Source: Dasyornis broadbenti (taxonomy: Eukaryota > Chordata > Aves > Passeriformes > Dasyornithidae). Taken from it: DNA of 64,000 nucleotides. Positions within the stretch are counted from its first letter, which is position 1. Each line of letters begins with the position of its first letter. Below are positions 1 to 12,870 of this stretch, in pieces. Below the pieces are notes generated by a model. The model was not told where the DNA came from. It was given only the letters and a program-made list of their open reading frames with translations, and ran no database searches. Where the stretch lies: the NCBI GenBank assembly GCA_013397935.1, contig VZRN01006621.1, positions 63,489-127,488 on the forward strand. The letters run 5' to 3'. The translations under genes and the position numbers were made by a program.

Positions 1-1837
1 CAGGTGTTCCAAATGCTCAGCCCTCTCCTGCAGGGAATGGATCTGGGAAAATGCATCAGTTGCAATGCAACTGCAGTTAGGCAGCAAAGATGCTGTATAA
101 ATTTGGCAGAAAACAAAAATCTTGCTTAAATTTCTATACTTTCATTTTAATAGAAGTGGTTTTTTACAGGATTTGTTTTATTAGTATAAACAGGTATTTC
201 AATTGGAACTTTAAGGTCTTATTTATGCTTATTCTTGAAATAGGATACTTTAAGAAAAAATAGTTTTGTCCATCGTTCCAGGAAAACATTTTGACAGCGT
301 TCAAAGTAAACAGTAGTGCTTATAATTCATGAGAGATGAGGTATTTGCTTATCTTCTGTGGCTCCCCAGTAGTAGAGTCATGTCATTATTCCAACTCTAG
401 TCGCAGGAAGCAGAGAGGAAATCATTCGACTTCAAAGATACATTCTGCCAGCTTTGTCACAGAGAATTGTGCTTACTGCTTCATGCCCTCAGGGAGAGGC
501 AGATTCCTCTTCAGGTCTGATGGATCCCATGTGGTCTTTCCCAGCAAGACAAAACAAATTTATGCTGATTACCTGCTAATTTTGCAACGGGAACGCCAGC
601 CAATCACCACGGGTCTCATAGACCTGCAACAATTTGTCGCCATAATCTGTGAGGCTAAAAGAAAATTCTCACATTTGGGTTGGAAAAGACACCATATAAA
701 GAGGCTCAGTTTACTACAGGCAAAAGCAACCTAGGATACAGCCATTCAATTGCAGCAGCAGATTTGTCTCTCAGCAAAACCATAGACTTCTGTATTAATA
801 CTTGGATCCGGGCTAGATAAATTTAGTTACCAGATCTGTATGTCAATCACGATGTCTAGATTGGTAAAGTACTGAGTGGAAAGTGGAGCTAGGAGGAAAA
901 TTGGCTCAACTAGTGAGATCAAAAGAGGTTTAAGATCATTATGGGTGATAATTCATCTGGTGTTGATACTGGGACTGTTACTGTTTTACATCTGTATTAA
1001 CCGTCTGATGGAAAAGAATGTAACCTCAGTAAATACAAAGGTAAACCCAAGTTTAGGGCAGTGAAAGATGTGCTGGAAAATGGCACATACAGAAAGCCCT
1101 TAGAAGCTGAGGGTTGAATGTACATCATACAATCAAACAAACCTTCTAGAGCACAAAAGAATATTTCACTCACAAATCAATTTTTAGTTTCAATTACCAA
1201 TTTGATTTTTCTTTAGCATGAATGAAAATAAAATTCTGAGAACTATTGCTCTTCATGTCCTAATGATAATTCTCCTCATAAAGAACCCATTTTATTTCTC
1301 TGAGATATAGATTATGTGATCTGCTAATACTTTCCCTAATAACTTTGAAGAATTGTCCAATTTCTATCACATTTAGCGTAGAAGTAGAGGTCTCACAGCC
1401 ATTAAGTTCCAACAAGTCTCATGAAATCAGGCAGAGGAGCAGAAAGATTATTGCACCTACTACAAGAAAAAAAAGCTCATTTTCAGTTCAGCAGTGTTGC
1501 CAGGCACATGGAAGATAAAAGCTTTTGTGGAGGAGAAAGAGTTAAGGACAAAAGGTAAGCTGCTGGAAGGCAAGACTGGAGATGAAGCAGCAATAGTTTG
1601 TGAAACAGCTAAAAACCCTGTGGAATACATTCACATGGAATTGGACCTAACCAGTTCTGCTCCTCATAAAATATCTTGGAAGTTTGAAAATTAGTAGCAC
1701 AAAGTGAGGATAAGAACAGACACGGCCTAAACTTAAAGAAAATGTAAGTAATTGACAAAGTAGAAAGTATTCTCACCCATCCACAAAGGGAAAAATACAA
1801 AGTCATTGTCCTAAATCTGGGTATGCATCCTAATATT
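1..1837. other. Intergenic, no gene recognised
   Basis: AT-rich unique-looking sequence. Positions 336-734 are open on the plus strand (132 codons), but the peptide resembles no family I know and has no domain motif. The part at about 565-660 is richer in G+C and keeps four CpGs within about 70 bp, unlike the surroundings (see findings). I see no splice, promoter or RNA gene signals I could defend. Confidence 0.6.
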
Positions 1838-2045
1838 TCACAGAATTATAGAATATGTTGAGATGGAAGGGACCCTTAAGGATCATCCATCCAACTCCTG
1901 CCCCTGCACAGCACCATCCCCAAGAGTCACACCATGTGCCTGAGAGCATTGTCCAAACACTTCTTGAACTCTGTCAGGCTCGGTGCTGTGAGCACTTCAC
2001 TGGGGATCCTGTTCCAGTGCCCAATCACCCTCTGGGCAAACTTGC
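1838..2045 (-). repeat. CR1 LINE 3' end fragment
   Basis: On the plus strand it reads ACAGAATTATAGAAT, then GGAAGGGACC, then phrases such as CACCATGTGCCTGAGAGC and CTGTTCCAGTGCCCAATCACC. These are the reverse complement of the avian CR1 3' region, whose 3' tip has short ATTCTRTG-type repeats. The 3' tip is at the left, so the element lies on the minus strand. Only about 200 bp remain, which is usual because CR1 copies are mostly cut at the 5' end. The 68-codon ORF across it is a by-product. Confidence 0.9.
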
Positions 2046-5000
2046 CATATGTGATGACTGAAGAATCCCAACACTGAAGAACTTATTGGAAGAAGAAATA
2101 ATTGACATTACTTTGGGATCTCAGTATGAAAAATTTGTGTGAAATGAAAGTGTCAATACTTACACAATTAAAATGTCAGTAGCTTTGAGAAGTCATTACT
2201 GACCTTTGGATGAGCCAATATCACCTCTGCCGAACTCTTCTAATGTAAATCTTCAGGAGTGAAGACTATTTGATTTAATCATAGTCTTTCTTCACCTAAA
2301 AGAGTGAAATGATAATCTATGAAAGAAATACAATCTATAACTGATGCCTGGGATTCTACATTTTATTAAATGCTACCCTCAAAAATTAAAAACAGTGTCC
2401 AGAGTTCTCAAATCCCTTATTTTTCCAGCACACAACAGCATAGTTTTTTCATCCTTTACATACATCATTTTCCTTTGCATGTTTCAGTTCTTTACTCTGA
2501 TGAAAGCAAACTTTCCTCTTTGTGGTCTACTGGATATGATGTAGCAGCTATAAAAATGTACTGCAGGTATCAGACACCTTTTCTGATGAAAGTACAGCTT
2601 GATTCAAGAAAATCACAGAAGTTTCTAAGCTCTGCCAATTTGTGTCCTTAGTCCCTGCTAATTTAGTTACTGCTCGTGAGGAGATTCATCTATTTTTCTT
2701 TTAAATGGCATTCTTGGTTCAGTGGGCAATTTCAGGGTTAAAGCTGCATCTGCAGTTTCATTCTGGAAAATGCCTATCCTTTTTGTGCACCCGTAATGAA
2801 GCATGCTTATTATTCCATGCTAGAAACACTACAGCTATCAAGATAGGAGCAGCAGATGTTTTCAGAAAGGCCTGGGGACCAGTAAAATGAGCAAGATGGA
2901 ATTAGAGACTTTGAAGGAGGAACCCAGAATGAAGATCCTCAATTCCTTAAGGTTTTGTTTCAAAAAAAACAAATATCAAGGCCACTTCTTAATTTAATAC
3001 TACGGGGTTTGAACCTCTACCCCTCTCACAAGATATTTAATGCATCTTAGCTGATGAGGTCACCACAGCTTGTGACAAGAAAGTGTTTGCAATGAAGCAA
3101 CAGATAAGTTTATTATTGGACATAACAGAATGCTTGATTGCCTTTCATTAAAACATTTTCAGCTTTCTCTACCTCCAATCTCTTACTGGTTTGAATTCGT
3201 TCTCAAAACTAATGTTTGAGACAGTCTGTGTGGAAGGGTAGGAGATATATTCAGATGACATAATGAACCACAGGAATTAATTTAAAGGTCCTCTTCACTG
3301 GACTGGTGTCGGATTATCAATGTCTAAAATGTCAGGGGAAATTCCCTAATAAGGGTCAGTGTTAGACGCATACTTGTCACACTCTCAAACATTCCTTAGC
3401 AAGGCTATCAGGAATATTTCTGTGCTGAATTCAAACCTTGTATGCATTAGTAAGTTCACTCTGGAGCAATTTACTTGTTGTTGCTCCCCAGTGAACCTAC
3501 ACTGATATATTTTAAACATGCTTACCTAAGGTTTTCAATATTGTTTAACTCCCTCAGAACAATATCAGAGCAGATTTCTTAAAGATAGCAAAAATAAATA
3601 TTCTGCCAGCCTAATCAGAATAAAAGAACAGCTAGGAAAAAAATAGTCCTTGACAAAACCTCAAACTAAAAAACAGATGTTTACTGAATGAGACAGTAAA
3701 ACATGCTCATAATTCTGTCTTTCTTCATTTCCAACAAACCATGGCAATCCCAATATGCTGTAGAGGGATGTGTTGTCACTATACAGTCAATGCTCTAATT
3801 TTAGATGTCCTCAGTGCTCTCTTAGCAGAGTGCATATAGTGAAGTGCCAGGGAAGAGTTAAGGATGAATGTGGACAGCTCCCATGATCTCTTCTGTAGGC
3901 ACTCCAGTCCCACACATGGGGCAGGTACTATATGAGGTGCCCTGAATACAACTCTGGAAGCGGGACAAGAATGAACTGCCTGGACACAAACTTCTACAAA
4001 TCATCCAGTGTGTGGGTTACTCAAGCGCTCAGATGAGCATCTTTCCTAATGCAGGCATAACTTAATTCTTTCATGCATTTTTAGGTGTCTTTTGGGGCTG
4101 AGATAGCTAACTCAATATTGTTTTTAATGAAATATTCTTGAAGACGTGGAACATGGATTTTTTACTCAGATTTGTCTAGATGAAGAAAATACCAGATGAC
4201 ATGAAAACATTGAAGGAGACACTGTCTCTAGGGAGATAAAATTAGACATGTTTCTAATAGTGTTGCACATCAAGGTAATTATTGCAATATAAATAAATCA
4301 TATTTCCAATTGATATCAAGTACTGGGGATTTTAAAATTGAGATTCTGAAGGACAAAAAAATAGAATACAAACTCTTTAGACAAAAGAGTAACAGAAAGG
4401 GGAGCTGTGCTGAAACAGTACAATCCAATACTTGCTTGAAATCTTATAGATGAAGCACATTACGGAGTGTCGGACAAGGAAGCCCTCACCCAGAGATATA
4501 TGACCTCTGAGACGTTTTAGTGTCAGTCTTGAGTTCTAAATATTGCTTTCCAAATTTGTTGTAAAGATAACTGAATTAGTAGAACAAAACTGTAATATCT
4601 TCACCATGTATGGCAAGAGTGAATGATAAAAAGGTTAATTAGTATCTACAGCAATACTGACAAATGAGAAATAAATAGCTCTAAAAGATGTGCCTTTCTG
4701 CCCCTCCATTAAGATGCAAATTATAATTACGTTAAAATATGTTATAATACATTAACATGTTTGTATGATTTTTCAAGGTTTCTTAGTAGAGTATGAGAGA
4801 CTGAGTAGCAAGGAACAATAATTCCTCTGTTCAGTCTTGCAATGACAGAAATGGAAGGAAAATGCAATCATAGCACTGAAGGCATCACAGGGCTTTCAGA
4901 CATAGAGCAAACAGACTAAGGAAATAGTCCTCTACCTTTTAATAGCAGGGTTTTTTTCTTTTTAATTTAGTCATAAGCAATTATTCCCTAGGAAATTCCA

Positions 5001-8000
5001 CTGCAGGTTGAAAATTTGGAAGCAGAGCTGGTGCTGTTAGGCTGGTTTTTTCTACTCAAGAAAAGAGTTGTGTTTCTGTTGCCATTTTAAGAAACCTCTT
5101 CTAATTTCCACATGCTTCTTTCCATTGCTCTGGATGCTCTTGTGCTTGAATTGCAGGAGACAATCTACCCAAAGCTTAGTTTCTACACACAGAAATGACT
5201 TGCACTGATAGACCCTGACAAGACAATGAAGATTCTGGGCTCCCTCTTCAGTGAGTGGTAACCTCATGTGGGTTTGGCAACAGATGGAAGAATGCTTCTT
5301 GGACAACTGCCTAGCTGCCATCCCATGCTACTTTGCACATTACACATATTTAGAGAAGAATTTCATTAGGACTTTTGTTTAAGACCTCTTTTGTGATGTG
5401 AAATCATGTTCACTCGACCTGGTCTCACTCAAATTTGGCCAGCAGTTTGCTGTACTCATCCAAAGTCCATACCTATCTGACACGCTGTGTTGCAATACCA
5501 GACCAAATCTGCAGAAGTCTTCAAGGGATTGTGACTCTCCTTGTCAGCCTAGGAGATCACTGGGAGAATAGAAAAAAAAAACAACCCAACAAACACACAG
5601 ATAAACAGAAAAATCCCGATTTTTACAACACAGGTATTTGAAGCATTTGTTAAAGGGAGTAAAATATGAAAAAATGAAACAGTAAAAGTCACTGGTATGA
5701 ACGATAATGAGGGCTCAGTTAAGGCTCAGTAGCTGTAAATAATTGAAAACATCTAGTTTAATTTTAATAGGTACATTAAAGCAAGTATAAATGGATTTTT
5801 AGGTACTTAATGTGATTACCCCTTTTCTGAAGTTACAGGCAGAAAATTGTCATGCAATTCATTCCACATCAGATAGTTTTGCTTTTATTTCTAAGAAATT
5901 ATACCATTCCTCCTAAAAAGTGCAGTTTGGGTCTATTTTTGCTTTCTGGTACATGGAGGTACACTCCAAGTTAGGGCTTCCAAGAGAAATTGTATGTTTC
6001 AGTTGTTTTGTATTTGTTTGCCCTAGTTTTGAATTTTAGTTAAGTATTTATACATTTTCCATTAAAAATATTTATATCCACTTGCACTTGGATTTGGGGG
6101 GAAAGTTAAGACACAGACTTTTTCAGCTGTTGCAAAGGATGCATAAAATATAAAATCTAATATATTTTAAAAATTACCAAAAAAGTACAAAGCAAATGAA
6201 TTGTAGACATTTCAAAGTAGGTAAGCTTAGAATAAAAATGTGTCTATTTCAAACATACTCACTGAAGGAATCTAGGGCATACTTACCTATTTTCAAATTG
6301 TATATAAATAGTGCTGATATATTCCTTGAAGTTCTCACAAAATGACGTGAAATATGACTATATATATTCTACATCATGTGAATTAAGAAAAGTTACAAGA
6401 GCAGTTATTTTTGATGCAGAAACACATGGCATCCAATGTTCATCACTAAGGGCATTACTATTTTAAGGAGAGTATCTTTGTCCTGTTCATAACATTCTGA
6501 AAACATCTGAAAGACTGTCCCATAAGCACTGATTAGGTCACTTTCCTTATCTGCAGTTACTGTAAAAAAATTCCAAACAAACAAACAAACAAAAACCAAA
6601 CGGACAAAGAAACCAAAGGAAAAAAAAAAAAACAGAACAAAAACAAAAAAAGAAAACAAACCAAACCCAAATATTAGCCTGTAGATATCACTTTCTAGAT
6701 ACTAGCACATGTAGACATGTTCCTCCATATCGGAAGAGTTCTTTCCCAAGCAGCTGGAATGCATTATCCTGTCATGACAACTGCAGGCAGGGTATCTGCC
6801 AATATGGATAAAAAACCTGCTGCAAATTATGTTTAGGAGTGTGAAGCTCCAGCAGTCAAAGCACAGCAAGCCTGGCACTGAGGTGGTTTGTTTAATGTTC
6901 CTATGCAAAGCACTGCATATTTGAAGTTACCTACTCCACAGCAAAGAACAAGAGTTTGTCCATTCCAGATGGTAATAGTTATAAATGGAGTCACTTGGCC
7001 AAAACAAGAGAAATAACAGGATATTTGGAAAAAGGAACTTTGATGCTTGACCTCTGGTGCCAGAACTGCTATTGCTTCCAGCTGGCTCTCATTTTTATCA
7101 CAAAATACACGGCAAGAAAAATCCCACAGTGCATGGAACAGGAGTTAGGGCAAGAAAGAAAAAATAACTGCCCATGAGGCTCATCAAGAGAAAATCTTGC
7201 TGTGATTTTGAGAGCAGTGTGAGCTGGATGTACAAGTGAGCACATTTATGGCTCATTTATCAAGTAATGAACCATCACACAATGTGATGAAGCTCCTTCT
7301 TGCCATCAACTCTACACAAACTGAAGAAGCCTTATAACAGGTCTTGTTTCCTGATGCTTTTTCTTCTTGTCTAAAGTTTCTTTACTTTGAAACATTGCCT
7401 ACTAAGCAGCACAAGCATCTCCTATGTTAAACATGATTACACTATTCATAAAATGAACCTTTCACAGGCTGCTGCCATAGAAATCATATATTTAGATTTG
7501 AAATTGCTGCAATCAGATTGCACTGCGGTTTTAAATCCAACGGAAGATAGATGCATTTTCCTCCTACTCCTCAAAAACACAATTCACCACAGATAGAGCT
7601 ATCTCAGTGAATGGCCACAATTCTAAGTGCACAGAACAAGTAAGGTTTTGTAAATAACACACTTAATTTCCCTTCAAAAGCCAATTGCAAATGTTGCACT
7701 CTGTGATGGGTAGCATCTGATCTGGTCACAGTTAATATTTTTCATTAAAGAGCATGGCTGGGAAGAAGAATTCCTGTTTCCCTTGTTCTGCCTGCTAACC
7801 TCTGCATCCAGCAAAACCCTCTGGAGAGCAGGGATGGGTAATGTCTCTGCAGAGTGTGCCTGACCCTACTCAAGTGGGTGACTCCCCTTTATGTACAAGG
7901 GCACAGGCAGCAACAGAAAACGAGCAGAAGAACCTGTAAGACCAAAAGAAAGACTTTGGAGAATAATGGAAAAAATAGATAGGCAAATGTCAGAAGTGAC

Positions 8001-8778
8001 AATGAAAAAAAACTGTTAGAGAACCCGACAAAGGGTATGATTTTTGCTGAAACTCAGAAAAATTGATGAACTGAATACAGGACTAGTTAAAAGGACCTTC
8101 CTGTCAAGAATGCAGTGAGGAGACTGTGTAGTTATTCTCAACTCATTTTTCTGTTAGTCTTCCCACTAATTGGCCTAAGCATTGGCCTTTGTTGCAATAA
8201 ATCTTTATCTCCAGAGATTCAGAGCTGTGGTACATTCAGTTTCTGGAAATGTGTATGAAAATACTTCTTACATACTTCTACAACAATGAACTTCAATAGA
8301 GACCTATCCCTGATATGCTTAGAAGATTAAATGACAAGAATATAAAAATCACTTCCTCTTCAAAGCAAAGAGTTAGTGTAAATGCTAATCTTCTTTCCCT
8401 CCCATAAGTGCATGAGGAAAAATTAATTATGTTATGGTGCCCCTCATTTTGTTAAAATAACAATAATCCAGACACCTGAATTGATCTTGGTTTAAATCAA
8501 ACTCCAGAGAACCAAGGATTGAGGAAGGTTAATATTACTGTGATGTGCTCACTGCAATATTAACATTCCCTGGGTATCTGTTTGGCCCCTGCCAAGAAGG
8601 AGTAGAGGGGAGGCAAACTCCAGTGCAGAGACAGCACTGGGGAGTAGCAAAAATTTCTTTATTTGGAGCTGCTGCCAAAGGCCCACAGCTCATCAAACTG
8701 CACCTTGAGGTGAGAGTCATGTGATGCTCGTTGTGCTTTGTGATGTCTCGAACCAGGGCAACACTGCAGGAATTCAGT
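2046..8778. other. Intergenic, no gene recognised
   Basis: AT-rich sequence with only short ORFs (under 95 codons), none resembling a known protein. It holds the CAAA-rich simple repeat at 6562-6670. I recognise no transposon end, RNA gene or promoter. Some very old repeats may be too degraded to see by eye. Confidence 0.6.
6562..6670. repeat. A-rich simple repeat, (CAAA)n-like
   Basis: It begins with a run of A, then CAAA units, a 13-A run and mixed CAAAA/CCAAA units. Such A-rich stretches recur across the window. The ORF on the opposite strand is phenylalanine-rich only because of this repeat. Confidence 0.85.
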
Positions 8779-8835
8779 ATCAGTCACAGTACAGGTGTGT
8801 AACACACCTGTTTATCCTGTGCTGCAGTGACTGAT
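8779..8835. repeat. Nested inverted repeat (57 bp) with T-box/E-box-like half sites
   Basis: The inner part is a perfect palindrome of 10-bp arms (ACAGGTGTGT at 8791-8800 and its complement at 8802-8811) around a single A. Outer 9-bp arms ATCAGTCAC (8779-8787) and GTGACTGAT (8827-8835) also pair. Each inner arm contains CAGGTG, an E-box of the Snail/ZEB type, inside AGGTGTGT, which resembles a T-box half site. The structure is visible directly; binding by any factor is inference. Confidence 0.6.
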
Positions 8836-8845
8836 GGCACAAACT

Positions 8846-8865
8846 GGAGGGGGGGGGGAGGAGGG
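8846..8865 (+). repeat. G-rich run (G10 plus GG and GGG)
   Basis: A run of ten G (8849-8858) is followed by A, GG, A, GGG. It stands out in AT-rich sequence and lies 10 bp from the inverted repeat at 8779-8835. It could in principle form a G-quadruplex, but homopolymer G length is also prone to assembly error. Confidence 0.75.
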
Positions 8866-11800
8866 ATTATACACCCAAACATTTAGATAAATTTTAATTT
8901 TATGAGAAGAAAGAATGCTTCATTTCCCTCATTCCGTCTTAAACAACCCTCAGCTAAGTAGCTTAATAGTTTTAAGAAGAGCTACTTCAATCTGATCCAT
9001 GATTTCTTTTCAGCCAAACATCTGCACTAATAAACCCCCATATGTATTCAGTAACCATGATGAACAGTGATTCTCCTTTTTTTTCTTTTTTTCTCCCCTG
9101 CAGAATAAAAATACCAGTACAAAGAGGTTTTTTACATCACCATATCCGTGCAGGGAAAGGAAAAATGTGTCACTTATTTGTAACACAATTCTGTTCAGCT
9201 TTCCAATGGCAAATCCTGCAGTAATTTCATCTTCCTCTCAACTACTTTTCCTGCCCTTTTGGTTAGCAAAGATGTGATTCAGAGTGGCTGTCTTTGACCC
9301 TCTGTTCTTTTCGATTTAGAACAAGGTTTGGTGCAACCGGTCTTGGCTATTTGCCTTCTGTCCTTTGTCCTCCTACAGGCAAACCAGGCTCCAAGTGCTC
9401 TGCCAGCTGCTCCACAAGGAAAGGTGAATATATTGGCATTTTACCTGCCTTGGAAGAGGTTATGAGCAGTTAATTGTTCAAGATCCCACGCACGGAAGGC
9501 ACAGTACAGATATAAATTATGAGTCTAGTTGCAACAACAGAATGATAAAAGGCAGCAGCAATGAGGGAGCTGCTGCACAGATGTCTAATTGCTTGTATGC
9601 AACAGCTGCTGTAATTGAATTTGTGACAAGACCCTGGCATTATGGCAGTGATTCTAATAACTGGACATACCAATGAAACATAAATGAGGAGTTCCCTCTG
9701 GCAGGACAAACTGAAACAAAAACTGCAATTAAATAAAACACCAAACAAAAGAGAAATACCATGTGCATGGCACTATAAAGAAAGCAAGTTTGTGCTAGCA
9801 GCATCCTAAAAGATTAGAGTTTTCTTCAGTCTCCTGAGATTTAGAGCACCCTCCCATCTTTCTGAAAGAGTGTTACAATTGTTTCAAAACCTGAAAATCA
9901 TAAGTAGAACTCCTCTATCTTCTGGAATTAATCTGAGAAGAGGCCAAGTCAAGTCTTAGTTATGTGGGTTCACCTAACCTCACCCATCTGAATGGAGAAG
10001 CAATCAATAGCTCCTTGCTAAAAATATACATTGTAGATAACCTTCAGAACACTCTTATTTTCATTATTTATTTTCATGACAGTCTTGTTATAATGAGAGA
10101 TCAGGTTATTTTGAATAAAAATTCTGAAAGCAGTAACTGAAATATAAGAAAAATTAACTATACATACTGTTTATAAATATATAGTCTCTGATTTTTAGAT
10201 TATGTTTCTAAATGAATACATTCTTATGATTTCATCATGGTTGGAACTGTATTTTTTTTTAGCACAAAAGAGGGATTCAATGAAATACCAAGAAGAAAGT
10301 ATCAGTGAAAATGAATAAGCTGAAGTGTCCTTCCAGAGATAACATCTTAGATGTAGCTAATTCATAGTATTAATTATTATTGATCATGGATTTCATAGTA
10401 AATATTTGTTATATTCAACTATAATTTTTGTTTGGTGCTTGATTTTGTTTCATTGCAGAACTTCACTTCATTTTCAAATTGCATCAGTGCCACTCCTTAT
10501 GCACTTAAAAGAAAAGAGCAAACCATTTTCTCTTCCAAGAAATAAAATCTAGGAATATATAGTTTATAGCAGCTTCAATACAGTATTTTATTGCTATTTT
10601 TTTAGGACATATTATCTATTATTTAGTCATTTTTCTATGCAAATGTTTTCTCAGTACTTATACAATAATGCCATTTCCTCCAGCAGGAGGGCACAGCCTA
10701 AGCCCAGTGCTCAGCGATGTTGGGATGCTGTAATCAATCTCCCAGCTGCCAGTACTGCTACTACATCTAGAGAGAGAGGAGCCAGAATTTTTCCAGATTC
10801 CATCTCCAAAATGCTGTGTCTGGCATCTCTTTTCTCATGACAATACAAATCTCACTGCAGAAAATACATTTCTGATTACCTAGGCTGTTTGCCTGCCAAT
10901 GAGTAATTAATGCTGTTATCACCTAATCAGCTGTTGTTTAAATGCAGAATGTAAACGGTGTCCTTGGCTTTGTTCTTTTCACTCTGAACACTGGTAAAAA
11001 CAATAGGCTCTTCAATAAAGTTTCCCATAGCTCAGACTCTTGAAGTGTCAGTACACAGAGATTAGAAAGAAGGTGTATTGTGAGAATTTACTTCTTGCTG
11101 TAGCTAAAGAATTAAGCACTTAAGTATTTTGGTTTACACATTTCCAACGCTGTTTTTTCAAAACCTGTGTGAGAATATTTTTATTTGTATGAATATTTTA
11201 ATTACCGATAAAAACTCCTTATAATACCAAATTATTTCAGTAGACTATTCAAAGAACATTCAGCTCATGCCGGGAGACTGAATTTCTTCTGACATCATGC
11301 AGTTGACTTTTAGTTTATATTGCAGGTTTTTCACTTATTTCACAGCCCTTCAAAGAGGTGCTGATGGATTAGCCACTCCTGTGCCTTTTCTAGAGCAAAC
11401 CCCAGTGCTAAGAAAGCTGCGGTCATGAGGTCAGTGACAACTGACAGCAGCAGCATCACTGGGGCAGCACACCCCAGACTCGACACTGGGCTCTCACGGC
11501 ACCCTCAAAGAATCTCCTGTGCAGACTCAAACACCAACTATCAGCTCTTTGCTCCTTTTGCAGCAACACTGCCATGTTTTTTCACCGTGGATCATCCTCT
11601 TGTGCTCTAAGAAGCTTTTTCCACAGACCTGATAAAAAAATTGATAGAGAACACTAAGCTGTTCTTTTTTCCTTTTTCTTCCTCCTAGAAGTATAAAAGC
11701 AATATCCGTGCAACAAGGGTTCCTAGTTGGAAACGTGGAAGACCCTGAGGGAAGATCATATTTTGAAGTTCTCTCACATTTCGTCTTTTATCTATTGATC

Positions 11801-12049
11801 AGTTAGAATTAGGTCATTCTCAACCTCTCATGCTAGGGGAAAAAATTAAAAAAAAAAAACCCCACCAAAATAATGAAAGTAACCTCTGTGATCTGAGAAG
11901 TTCTGAGGCAGAACTTAGGTCTTCAATAGCCACATTGACTAACAAATCTATATGCCTTACAAACAGTATGTGTCTCTCATCTCACCAATTCATTCTACAC
12001 ATTTGAATAAATGTATTCTTATACAGTTTTGATTTTTTTATTAATTTAT

Positions 12050-12104
12050 TTGGTTTTTGTTGTAGTTTGTTTTTTGTTTTTTGTTGTTTTTTTTTTTTTT
12101 TTTA
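12050..12104. repeat. T-rich simple repeat
   Basis: TTTTG/TTG units run into a stretch of about 19 T. Low complexity; no element boundaries are visible. Confidence 0.85.
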
Positions 12105-12849
12105 ATAGAAATCTGAACTGTTTCCATCCAAATCTTTTCCAGAGGAATACAAGCCAGGAGCCTTTTCATCATCAAGCATACAAGCAGTTACTGCTGGAAG
12201 CCTCAGATCGGATCTGTCTGGATTGCTGTGCTGCAGAGGTCTTTGACAGCTTTTCATAGTAAGATGCACTTCACCTCATTTTCAAAACTCTACCATGTGT
12301 GCTTCAGTGCAGGTAACTCAGAAGGTCAGCCATCAGCAACCGGGTAAATTTTCATTATACCTGGCCATGGGAGGTGATAGTAAGAGCTATAAGAGAACAG
12401 TACTAAAGCCCAGATTTAATTGCTGAATTTAATAAATCAGATACTTAAATTAGATTTTTAAACACTGCAGGCTTCCTCAGAAAAGGGATAGGAGTAAATT
12501 TCTGTTTTCCTTCATTACTTATGTTGAGTTTACAGCAAAAAGTTTTAATTTAGTTATACAAGTTAAATACCTAAAATCAGAAATATAATCCCCATATCTC
12601 ACTGCTCCTCTGCACGATGCTTTTACTTTTGTGTTTTTATTGATGTAATGAGTAGACTTTAAAATATTAGAAAAATCAGAACAATTCAAGCACTACAGAC
12701 TCCCAGAGCTCAAACAAAGCTCTTAGAATGGCATTGACCAAAAGGTCAGCCTGTGATTTTTTCTGGGACCCAAGCTGATATAATTTTCATTTTTATCATC
12801 AGATTCACCATTAGAAGAGCTCTTGGTGGTTTATTTTGGATTATAAAAG

Positions 12850-12870
12850 AAAATTTAAATTTAAATTTAA
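12850..12870. repeat. Short (AAATTT)n repeat
   Basis: About three perfect AAATTT units, self-complementary by nature. Minor low-complexity feature. Confidence 0.8.

Noticed and set aside
336..734. 132-codon plus-strand ORF
   Set aside because: No recognisable domain, no promoter or splice context, and a composition that does not look like a protein family I know. Mentioned only as part of the intergenic description.
3000..3030. tRNA B-box-like GGGTTTGAACC
   Set aside because: No A-box at the right distance and no cloverleaf could be drawn.
8779..8835. MicroRNA hairpin
   Set aside because: The arms are interrupted and the total is too short for a typical precursor stem. Kept as an inverted repeat only.
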